DNA from: Candidatus Dechloromonas phosphorivorans
Lineage (GTDB): Bacteria > Pseudomonadota > Gammaproteobacteria > Burkholderiales > Rhodocyclaceae
Direction of reading: 5' to 3'
Assembly (NCBI GenBank): GCA_016709495.1
Contig: JADJMS010000045.1
Location: 1-64,000, forward strand
Length of the DNA stretch: 64,000 nucleotides
A model generated the notes under the pieces. The model was given only the letters and a program-made list of their open reading frames with translations, did no database searches and was not told the origin of the DNA. The position numbers and the translations under genes are program-made. Below, one piece after another: positions 8,825 to 14,504 of this stretch. The first letter of the stretch is position 1. Each line of letters starts with the position of its first letter.

Positions 8825-8857
8825 TCAGACATCGCTACATGGCATCCAGCGGAGAAG
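8825..8857. repeat. 33-bp direct repeat, copy at intI 3' end
   Basis: This is the genuine 3' end of intI plus flank; its duplicate is at 8001-8033. The distance between copies is 824 bp, and the DNA between them is the toxin-antitoxin module plus about 110 bp without genes. Confidence 0.85.
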
Positions 8858-9827
8858 TGACACCGCGCCCACCCTTGTTCAGCACATGCGTGTAGATCAT
8901 CGTCGTCGACACATCAGCATGGCCGAGAAGCTCCTGCACGGTGCGAATGTCGTAACCGGAATGCAGCAAATGCGTGGCAAACGTATGGCGCAGCGTATGG
9001 ACCGACACCGGCTTGAAGATACCCGCCTGCTCGACTGCCTGCTTCATCGCCCGCTGCAGGGATTTTTCATGCGCATGGTGGCGGCGCTCGATGCTGCTGC
9101 GCGGATCGACCGACAAGCCAGCCGCCGGAAACACCCAGAACCACGCCCAGGTTGCCCCGGCATGCGGATATTTTCGTTCCAGCGCATGCGGCAAATAAAT
9201 ACCGGGCCGATTGGCCGCCCGGTCCTGATCAAAAAGACGCCTGGCACCCTGCAACTGTTTCTGTAGCGACTCGGACAGCGATTTCGGCAGCACCGTCACC
9301 CTATCCTTAGCCCCCTTGCCATCTCGAATCAGGATTTCCCCCCGCACAAAATCGACATCCTTGATGCGCAAGCGCATGCACTCCATCAAACGCATGCCGG
9401 TGCCGTACAACAGGCGAACCATCAAGGCATGCTCAGGCCTGACCGCCGCCAGCAAGCGAGCCACCTCATCATGATTCAACACAGTCGGTAAACGAGCCGG
9501 CTTCTTCGGCCTCACCAGATCATTCAGCCAGGGTAGATCAATCTCCAGCACATGCCGGTAGAGAAACAACAAGGCCGACAAGGCCTGCTGCTGAGTGGCC
9601 GCAGCCACATCCCGCTCGGTAGCCAGATGCGAAAGGAACTTCGTCACTTCCCGCGCGCCCATATCACGCGGGTGGCGCAAACCATGAAAGCGAATAAAGG
9701 ACTTTACCCAGTGGACATATGCCTCTTCAGTACGTATGCTGTAATGCCGGATGCGTATTGCATCCACCACTTGCGCCAGCAGTTTCGGGGCGCGATCCGT
9801 GGGAAAAATAGAAGTGTCCGGTTTCAT
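8835..9827 (-). CDS. intI: Integron integrase IntI
   Basis: This tyrosine recombinase moves gene cassettes between attI and attC sites. The 330-aa protein has catalytic Arg146 (GTGMRLMEC), Lys171, His277/Arg280 (HTLRHTF), His303 and nucleophile Tyr312 (IYTHVL). The insert characteristic of IntI lies at about 211-250 (HALERKYPHAG, VDPRSSIERRHH) and distinguishes it from Xer or phage integrases. The start at ATG 9827 was chosen; the upstream frame overlaps the control region. It is transcribed away from attI and the cassettes, as in all integrons, with a LexA-like box 13 bp upstream. No frame disruption is seen, so the enzyme could be active. Confidence 0.96.
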   Translation of the reverse strand: MKPDTSIFPTDRAPKLLAQVVDAIRIRHYSIRTEEAYVHWVKSFIRFHGLRHPRDMGAREVTKFLSHLATERDVAAATQQQALSALLFLYRHVLEIDLPWLNDLVRPKKPARLPTVLNHDEVARLLAAVRPEHALMVRLLYGTGMRLMECMRLRIKDVDFVRGEILIRDGKGAKDRVTVLPKSLSESLQKQLQGARRLFDQDRAANRPGIYLPHALERKYPHAGATWAWFWVFPAAGLSVDPRSSIERRHHAHEKSLQRAMKQAVEQAGIFKPVSVHTLRHTFATHLLHSGYDIRTVQELLGHADVSTTMIYTHVLNKGGRGVTSPLDAM

Positions 9828-9839
9828 GACTGAACTATA

Positions 9840-9855
9840 CTGTATGGATAACCAG
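9840..9855. promoter_or_regulatory. LexA-like box upstream of intI
   Basis: CTGTATGGATAACCAG fits the CTG-N10-CAG SOS-box pattern and lies 13 bp upstream of the intI ATG, next to a TATAGT -10 on the minus strand (9839-9834). This fits the known SOS control of integron integrases. Confidence 0.6.
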
Positions 9856-9966
9856 TTATATGCCAAAGTGTGTTCCCATGCAAGGGAAAATTGCTGTCCT
9901 GTCCGCCAGCTTATTGGACAGGTATCCGAATTAGGCGACAGTTTTGTCGTCTACTACTAGTTAGGA
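9856..9966 (+). other. attI recombination region
   Basis: The segment between intI and the first cassette ends in core GTTAGGA (9960-9966). It contains an inverted repeat CCTGTCC/GGACAGG (9898-9904, 9916-9922) and CGACA/TGTCG (9936-9949) that could be integrase-binding sites. The R'' box of the first attC (TCCTAAC) is the exact complement of this core, as expected for cassette 1 inserted here. The cassette promoter was not located with confidence. Confidence 0.7.
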
Positions 9967-9973
9967 ATTACCC

Positions 9974-10078
9974 ATGAAAAAGATTTTTTGCCTCGCAATA
10001 TTGCTTGGTATTTTGATTCTCATGCCTATGTCTTGGCCATTCATTATCTTGATCATAATCGTTGCTGCACTCTCATGA
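9974..10078 (+). CDS. Cassette 1: small hydrophobic peptide (34 aa)
   Basis: ATG 9974 lies eight bases inside the cassette; the peptide begins MKKIFCLAILLGILIL and is almost entirely hydrophobic, with a second segment FIILIIIVAA at the end. It could be a one- or two-pass membrane peptide, such as a type I toxin-like or signal-anchored peptide, but I do not recognise it. It is the first cassette and so would be the best expressed from any attI-proximal promoter. The Shine-Dalgarno is weak (TTAGGAA). Confidence 0.45.
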   Translation: MKKIFCLAILLGILILMPMSWPFIILIIIVAALS

Positions 10079-10133
10079 CTTATCGCCGTTCATGCCGTCT
10101 TGCCGGAGCCGACTTTTTCGATTTCATGCCATT

Positions 10134-10199
10134 TCCTAACCCTGCGCTCAACCCGACCTGCGCGAAAAGCCGCGCAGTCGGGTTAGCTCCACGTTAGGC
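10134..10199 (+). repeat. attC site 1
   Basis: R'' TCCTAAC (10134-10140), arms AACCCGAC/GTCGGGTT, an inner stem TGCGCG/CGCGCA, R' GTTAGGC (10193-10199). Confidence 0.9.
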
Positions 10200-10229
10200 C
10201 TCATACCCAACACCGAGACGCCATCGAAT

Positions 10230-10774
10230 ATGACATTCAATGCCACCGAATGGATCGCCGCCAACACAACTGGCGGAACCAACCTCACTGATGAAGCAAG
10301 CAAATCAGTGGCGTCATTTACGACGATGTGGAACTTCTTTGAGAGCACACTTTGCGACAATCGCGCTTCGATTGCCGCATTCCAGAGAGCGATACAACAT
10401 TATCAATCCGCCAGAGCATCGCAATCTGCAATGCAGTCTCTTCAAGATTGCTTATCCTTCTGGCAGTTTAGGTATCAATCACCTGACGGTTTCAACGACT
10501 ACTTCGAAAGCCTGTACTTTCGGCCGAACGACAGGCGCGATCATGTCGAAGGTGTACTGTCTGGTCGACTTGCGACAGACGGGGACAAACTCCTAGCCTC
10601 ATGATTATCATATATCGCCTTCGCAACAATCTCTTTCATGGCCTCAAAACACTAGAGATGCTCAATCATCAAGTACAGAATCTGAACACAGCGAGTCGCT
10701 GCCTAGCTGCAATTCTTGAACTCATCCCGACACGGTTTGTACAACCTCTGCGGCGTCGGGCGGCGAATCAATAA
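10230..10774 (+). pseudogene. Cassette 2: HEPN-domain protein in two overlapping frames
   Basis: The first frame (10230-10604, 124 aa) starts MTFNATEWIAANTTGG and is helical, with NFFESTLCDNRASIAAFQ and RPNDRRDHVEGVLSG. The second frame (ATG 10601-10774, 57 aa) overlaps its stop as ATGA. It contains YRLRNNLFHGLKTLE, where RNNLFH is the HEPN catalytic motif R-N-x3-H in its standard context. Together they make a protein of about 181 residues with the order expected for one HEPN protein. One extra C near 10597 would fuse them (KLLA-LMIIIYRLRNN). Either this is a homopolymer indel or two coupled subunits. HEPN proteins are typically RNases of toxin or defence systems; no partner antitoxin is in the cassette. 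Confidence 0.7.
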
Positions 10775-10792
10775 TGTTAGCCAGCGCATGAG

Positions 10793-10903
10793 GCCAAACC
10801 ATTTCTCAACCGGACCCATTGCGGCAGGCGGCTAAATGCCCGCCATTTCATTTTGGGCATTTAGCCGCACACCGCAACGGTCCGGTTAGCTCAAACGTTA
10901 GAA
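10793..10903 (+). repeat. attC site 2, long
   Basis: R'' GCCAAAC (10793-10799), arms AACCGGAC/GTCCGGTT, an extended inner hairpin GCGGCTAAATGCCC/GGGCATTTAGCCGC, R' GTTAGAA (10897-10903). At 111 bp it is the longest in the array. Confidence 0.9.
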
Positions 10904-11216
10904 GGTTCCGGTTTCTCATGTCACTTCGCTTCCCGTCGCTTGCTCTTGGCTCCGTGCCTGTTTTGGCCCGTCGGCTCGGCGTTTTCGGCGTTGCTACGGT
11001 CAACCGGAAATTTTGGCCAAAATCAAAATCCTCTGGTTTTGGGGCTGTTCCGGCTGCCAGGCATTTTCGGTTTGCCGCCAGCGGTCGCGGCTGCAAGCCT
11101 TTCGCTTGCGCCACCGCTTTCCCGGCAAACCCTTCTAACACTGCGGTCAAGGCCGCTCCCTCCGGTCGCTGGACGCTGCGCGATAAACCGACGCGCATCG
11201 CCCCTTACCTACAACG
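10898..11216 (+). other. Cassette 3: no convincing gene
   Basis: The 319-bp cassette has one open frame from ATG 10918 (MSLRFPSLALGSVPVLARRL) that runs through its own attC into the next cassette, plus an overlapping open frame on the other strand. Both have low-complexity, Arg/Ala-rich translations and no ribosome site, so I do not call a protein. The centre contains several short inverted repeats of GGCCAAAA/CCAAAATC type. A non-coding or regulatory cassette is possible. Confidence 0.55.
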
Positions 11217-11222
11217 TTGTGC
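11133..11222 (+). repeat. attC site 3
   Basis: R'' TTCTAAC (11133-11139), arms GGTCAAGG/CCTTACC with an unpaired C, R' GTTGTGC (11216-11222). The R'' complements the start of its own cassette (TTAGAAG). Confidence 0.8.
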
Positions 11223-11698
11223 CCCACTACCACGAAGCCGAGGCCGCTTTTCCTGAGTGCTTCCAGGTTGTCGCTGCCGTAGGCCACCAGGGCAATGGGT
11301 GCGCCGCTGTTAAAATCCGCCCGCCGGCCGCAAACGTAGTGGAAGTGCGGGCGCCCTTTGAGGAACAGCACGCCGTCTGCTGCTCCCCATATCGTTTCGT
11401 AAAACATCGCGGTTTCAGTCCGCGCCGGAATCAAGGCAATGCCGTTGCCGTGGTCGCGCATCCGCCGCAGCCACTTCACCGCCTCGCGGCCAAAAGGCGG
11501 GTTACACCAAACCCGGCCCGCCCATGGCAGCGCCAAGCCGTCGTCCTGCACCGTGTAGTGCCGGGCCGCTGTCTCCCACGGCCGCACCGCCGGGGCGCAC
11601 GGGTCGAGGTCAAAGGTGCCGAGCGCCCGCAGGATCTCGGGCGGCGTCAGCCATTCGTCGTTCTTCATCGCAGCGCTTTGGTGCCCGCTCAAACCCAT
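11147..11698 (-). CDS. Cassette 4: phage-type DNA N-6-adenine methyltransferase, reversed
   Basis: This 183-aa protein belongs to the small phage Dam-like family: NDEWLTPPEI at the start, FDLDPCAP, VWCNPPFGR with catalytic NPPF at residues 66-69, and GNGIALIPARTET then VLFLKGRPHF. It would transfer methyl from AdoMet to adenine in DNA; the target is unknown. ATG 11698 was chosen for a GGGAG site about 8 bases upstream. It is coded against the direction of the cassette array. Its recognisable domain ends near the cassette boundary, and the last roughly 23 codons and stop come from the attC of cassette 3. Its ATG lies one base after the stop of the frame from cassette 5. Confidence 0.85.
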   Translation of the reverse strand: MGLSGHQSAAMKNDEWLTPPEILRALGTFDLDPCAPAVRPWETAARHYTVQDDGLALPWAGRVWCNPPFGREAVKWLRRMRDHGNGIALIPARTETAMFYETIWGAADGVLFLKGRPHFHYVCGRRADFNSGAPIALVAYGSDNLEALRKSGLGFVVVGHNVVGKGRCASVYRAASSDRRERP

Positions 11699-11699
11699 C

Positions 11700-11980
11700 T
11701 CACTTGCTCCCCGTGTGGCACAACCCGTCGGTCGTGCGGGACTGGCCGCCTGCGGCGTCCAGCCCCACACCTTTGTCGTTAGAAGGCGTCAGGTTTGAAT
11801 TCATCCACTCGGCGAGCTGTTCCGTGTAGTGCATCTTGTCCCCGTCAAAGTCTCCAGTTACAACAAGAGCCACGTCGTGCTCGAAGTCATCCGACTGAAG
11901 AACAATTCTCCCGTCTGGCCACTCTTGAGCATGCCAAGGCCCTTATCCGGTGATGAAATACCTAGCTTTTCATGTTCCAT
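11700..11980 (-). pseudogene. Cassette 5: small reversed protein, frameshifted
   Basis: The frame from ATG 11980 starts MEHEKLGISSPDKG. The conserved-looking remainder in another frame is HAQEWPDGRIVLQSDDFEHD then VALVVTGDF and YTEQLAEWMNSNL. One added base at about 11937-11943 (a G/C run) joins them into roughly 70 residues before the cassette edge, and the frame then reads on through attC 4 for another 23 codons to a TGA at 11702-11700. I do not know its function; it resembles short phage or plasmid proteins. It is upstream of, and probably co-translated with, the methyltransferase of cassette 4. Confidence 0.5.
11718..11784 (+). repeat. attC site 4
   Basis: R'' GCACAAC (11718-11724), arms GTGCGGGACTGG/CCAGCCCCACAC, R' GTTAGAA (11778-11784). 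The R'' is the exact complement of the cassette start core GTTGTGC. Confidence 0.88.
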
Positions 11981-12010
11981 TTTTCGTCCTTTTTCCGGTT
12001 GACCGTAGCC

Positions 12011-12074
12011 TTCTAACTCCACATTCAAGGCGCGACTGGCCTAACGGCCAGCGGCCTTAATTCCGGCGTTAGAA
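12011..12074 (+). repeat. attC site 5
   Basis: R'' TTCTAAC (12011-12017), arms AAGGC/GCCTT with inner stem CTGGCC/GGCCAG, R' GTTAGAA (12068-12074). Confidence 0.88.
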
Positions 12075-12097
12075 GGCATCAGCATTGCGCGAACGCA

Positions 12098-12310
12098 GTG
12101 TCAAACTCATCCGGCGTGGGCGGCTCTTTGCTGGCGCTAATAACCCAATCCCCGAGCTTGCTGCGCGGGTCTCTCCCGGACAAATTCAAGGTGCTTGAGG
12201 GCGAAGGCAAGTTGCGCCGCCATATCAAACTTTCGTCGGCCCTAGACATTTCTGGAAAGCATGTCCGTGAGTATCTGGCTCTGGCGCTCAAGGCGTGCTC
12301 CAAGCCGTGA
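12098..12310 (+). CDS. Cassette 6: hypothetical basic protein (70 aa)
   Basis: Starting at GTG 12098, the second half (LRGSLPDKFKVLEGEGKL then RRHIKLSSALDISGKHVREY) is charged and helix-prone and looks protein-like, whereas the opposing frame does not. I recognise no family. The stop codon lies just before the R'' box of attC 6, the usual cassette layout. There is no clear Shine-Dalgarno, so the start is uncertain. Confidence 0.4.
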   Translation: MSNSSGVGGSLLALITQSPSLLRGSLPDKFKVLEGEGKLRRHIKLSSALDISGKHVREYLALALKACSKP

Positions 12311-12311
12311 G

Positions 12312-12398
12312 ACCCAACCCTGCGGTCGCCCCCGTTCGCTTCGCTCTCTGGACGCTGCGCGATAAAGCCCCGCAGCGCCGGTCAGCTCCACGTTGGGC
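12312..12398 (+). repeat. attC site 6
   Basis: R'' ACCCAAC (12312-12318), inner CTGCGG/CCGCAG, R' GTTGGGC (12392-12398). The R'' does not complement its own cassette start (TTAGAA), unlike most others in the array. Confidence 0.8.
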
Positions 12399-12437
12399 GT
12401 CACAATCCATCCACCAATCCGCTCGGAACTATGCCAA

Positions 12438-12509
12438 ATGATCAGCCTTGAATTCCTTATTACGTCGCTCATTGTGGTGCTCATCCCGGGTATCACAACG
12501 CACTGTTGA
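12438..12509 (+). pseudogene. Cassette 7: truncated LysE/RhtB exporter start
   Basis: The 23-codon frame from ATG 12438 reads MISLEFLITSLIVVLIPG, which looks like the first transmembrane helix and P-G turn of LysE/RhtB amino-acid exporters. It then diverges and stops. The cassette is only 208 bp, so the remaining five helices are absent. It is a remnant, or a short membrane peptide that resembles one. Confidence 0.4.
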
Positions 12510-12548
12510 AGAACCATACACCCCATAAGTCGAGCGTTGCGTCGTGAG

Positions 12549-12606
12549 GCCCAACCCATCGTTCCAGCGAACATCCTTCGGCAGCTGCTGAACTGAAATG
12601 TTAAGC
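12549..12606 (+). repeat. attC site 7
   Basis: R'' GCCCAAC (12549-12555), arms GTTCCAGC/GCTGCTGAAC with a two-base bulge, R' GTTAAGC (12600-12606). Confidence 0.85.
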
Positions 12607-12630
12607 ATCAGAAGAACAGAAAGAACACCC

Positions 12631-13272
12631 ATGACGCAGAAAATATTTTGGATTGACCCTTACTGCATAAATAAAGAGGCTACGGTTACGTCTTCCATTG
12701 GTCCTGAGATCAAGCTCGATGCCACTATTTTCTTTGCGTTTTCCGGTGGCCAGGAGAGCGACCAAGGAACCATTGGTGGGATTGAAGTCCTCTCGGCCAA
12801 AAAGGAAGGCCTTGAGATTGTTTACACGCTCCCGCCTGATCATGGGCTAACTATCGGCCAAAAGGTTCAAATCGAGATCGACTGGGTTAGGCGGTACCGG
12901 TTGATGCGCCTACATTTTGCGGCAGAGCTCGTATTGGAGCTTTTCTATAGGGAGCTTGATGGAGTCAACAAGGTGGGAGCTCATATAGCTCAGAACAAGG
13001 CCAGGATTGATTTTTCTTGGCCTCAAAGTATCTCGCCTCTGTTATCCAAATTTTCTGAAAATGCCAATCGGATCATCGCTTCGAATTTAGAAATCCGCAC
13101 AGGCTTTGATGATGAAGCAAACGAAAGGCGGTATTGGGAGATCGAGGGACTTTCTCGCGTCCCGTGTGGTGGTACCCATGTTCGCCGCACTGGAGAAATC
13201 GGCCCCATCCGACTTAAGCGAGATAACATTGGCAAGGGGAAAGAGCGTGTGGAGATTTTTCTCACTGAATAA
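12631..13272 (+). CDS. Cassette 8: AlaX-family alanyl-tRNA editing protein
   Basis: This 213-aa protein resembles the free-standing editing domain of alanyl/threonyl-tRNA synthetase, which hydrolyses mischarged tRNA. It has FFAFSGGQESDQGTIGG near the start, LMRLHFAAEL at residues 91-100 and VPCGGTHVRRTGEIG at 177-191. The zinc ligands expected from AlaX are His95, a second His, Cys179 and His183; at the second position (residue 99) this protein has Glu, so the HxxxH motif reads HxxxE. Whether metal binding or activity survives is open. ATG 12631 was chosen (MTQKIFWIDPY). It is by far the largest intact cassette gene and lies in the normal orientation. Confidence 0.8.
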   Translation: MTQKIFWIDPYCINKEATVTSSIGPEIKLDATIFFAFSGGQESDQGTIGGIEVLSAKKEGLEIVYTLPPDHGLTIGQKVQIEIDWVRRYRLMRLHFAAELVLELFYRELDGVNKVGAHIAQNKARIDFSWPQSISPLLSKFSENANRIIASNLEIRTGFDDEANERRYWEIEGLSRVPCGGTHVRRTGEIGPIRLKRDNIGKGKERVEIFLTE

Positions 13273-13317
13273 GCCGTTCTCTCCTCAGTTCCACTCATCT
13301 GGTATTTCTTGCCGCCG

Positions 13318-13383
13318 GCCAAACCGCTCAATGCACCGTACCTTGCCGCTACGTGATATTTTCGGCGATTACAAACGTTAGCC
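13318..13383 (+). repeat. attC site 8, weak
   Basis: R'' GCCAAAC (13318-13324), arms AATGCACCG/CGGCGATT with an internal loop, R' GTTAGCC (13377-13383). The arms pair less well than in the others, but both spacers have the usual 5-6 bases. Confidence 0.6.
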
Positions 13384-13390
13384 ATTCCAA

Positions 13391-13522
13391 ATGCACCCGC
13401 TTTTAAGACTCTTTCTGGTGGTGTTCGGCGCTCGGTCGGTAAGTCAAGCCTATCCGGGTACAAACTATCCAGATCTACCTGACCGTACAAAGATCACTGT
13501 CGTCAAACTGGCAGACGCCTAA
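13391..13522 (+). CDS. Cassette 9: short secreted-like peptide (43 aa)
   Basis: ATG 13391 starts MHPLLRLFLVVFGARSVSQA, a plausible signal peptide, followed by YPGTNYPDLPDRTKITVVKL. The stop codon is inside a GCCTAAC box (13517-13523), the arrangement typical of cassette genes. No matching L or R' site follows, so the attC of this last cassette is truncated. The function is unknown. Confidence 0.4.
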   Translation: MHPLLRLFLVVFGARSVSQAYPGTNYPDLPDRTKITVVKLADA

Positions 13523-13612
13523 CCATTTTGTCGAGGGGATGCCCAATAACCTGCGCCTTTTGTGCCCGGCGTGAATCAACCAACTTTTCGAATTAAATTG
13601 CAAGGTGCAATC

Positions 13613-13846
13613 ATGAGAGAACAGTCTGACCGTAAATTCAATAGGTTATTGTTGGTAAGCACCCAGGTATTTATTTGCATCGCAACAACCGCCGGCTGCA
13701 CCAGCCAACAGGGATATGCCTCAGCGCAGTCGTGGCAGCGCAGCGAATGCAACAAGCTGCTCGATCAGAGTGATCGTGATCGCTGCATGGCCAAAGCTTC
13801 GATGTCTTACGATGATTACAAACGGGAATCCGGCAAGGCTAGATAG
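13613..13846 (+). CDS. Small lipoprotein (77 aa)
   Basis: ATG 13613 has AAGGTG upstream and starts a signal sequence ending in ATTAGC, a lipobox with the Cys at about residue 29. The mature part has two Cys (SECNKLLDQSDRDRC) and ends SYDDYKRESGKAR. Similar short Cys-containing lipoproteins occur in betaproteobacteria; the function is unknown. It lies after the last integron cassette and is convergent with lolA, with a 12-bp gap. No attC follows it, so it is probably not a cassette. Confidence 0.6.
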   Translation: MREQSDRKFNRLLLVSTQVFICIATTAGCTSQQGYASAQSWQRSECNKLLDQSDRDRCMAKASMSYDDYKRESGKAR

Positions 13847-13857
13847 CGGTTAAACGC

Positions 13858-14504
13858 TTATTCGCCGACGACGTCGACGCCTGCCGGCGGGGTGAATTTG
13901 AAGTTGGTGCCAGGCAATATGGGGTTGCGTTCGAGTTTGGAAAAGCTGACATGGGTGGTTTGCCCGAAGCTGTCCTGCAATTCCATCGCTTTGAGGTTGG
14001 CACCAGCAAAGCCAAGGCGCACTTTTTCGAAGCCGCTGTCACCGGCCTTCGGGGTCGCCTCGACCCAGGCCATACCCTCGGCTTCACCGGCTTCCTTGAG
14101 CGTGAAGTTTTTTCCAGATCATTATTGCCAGCGAGCAAGGCAGCAGGTGATCCACTGATTGCCTGCCCCGCCTTGCGGACGGTGACTTGCTGGAGTTCCT
14201 GATCGTAGATCCATATTTTTTCGCCGTCGCCAACGACCAGTTGCGGATACGGCTTGAGGATTTCCCAACGCAGTTTGCCGGGGCGGGAAATGGAAACCAG
14301 CCCTGAGGATTGCTGCGGTTTGCGGCCATTTTTGGCAATAACGACCTGGGCGAATTCCGCTTTGAGCGTGCGCGTGCTCTGGAGAAAGGCATGGAGCTGA
14401 TCGATGGCGCCCGCCTCGGCAATCAAGGGAAATAATAGAAGTGTTATACCCAAAGAGTACTTCCTGCGGGGCGCGGTCAACAGCGTTTTAAGGCCAAATT
14501 TCAT
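13858..14504 (-). pseudogene. lolA: Outer-membrane lipoprotein carrier LolA, frameshifted
   Basis: LolA carries lipoproteins across the periplasm from LolCDE to LolB. The N-terminal frame has a signal peptide (about residues 1-32) and the LolA beta core (LKAEFAQVVIAKNGRK, GKLRWEILKPYPQLVVGDGE). The C-terminal frame has GMAWVEATPKAGDSGFEKVRL and ends at TPPAGVDVVGE. One missing A (T-run 14108-14113 on the plus strand) separates them. Restoring it gives about 215 aa, a normal length. LolA is essential in most relatives, so sequencing error is the likely cause. The ATG overlaps the ftsK stop codon (ATGA). Confidence 0.9.

Larger units (their letters stand above)
8835..13523. mobile_element. Chromosomal integron with about nine cassettes
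   Basis: The element consists of intI, an attI region (core GTTAGGA at 9960-9966) and a tandem series of cassettes, each ending in an attC site whose R' core is GTTRRRY-like: 10193, 10897, 11216, 11778, 12068, 12392, 12600, 13377. The last cassette ends in an attC remnant at 13517. The element sits between rarA and lolA, which I would expect to be neighbours in this group. Confidence 0.92.

Noticed and set aside
9860..9960. Cassette promoter Pc in the attI region
   Set aside because: No convincing -35/-10 pair on the plus strand; it could lie inside intI as in other integrons.
12079..12303. Minus-strand frame of 74 codons opposite the cassette 6 gene
   Set aside because: The N-terminal half is Arg/Ser-rich and random-looking; the plus-strand frame has better protein character and a stop at the usual place before attC.
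12429..12632. Minus-strand frame of 67 codons across attC 7
   Set aside because: Most of it lies in the attC and cassette boundary; openness is likely a by-product of attC sequence.
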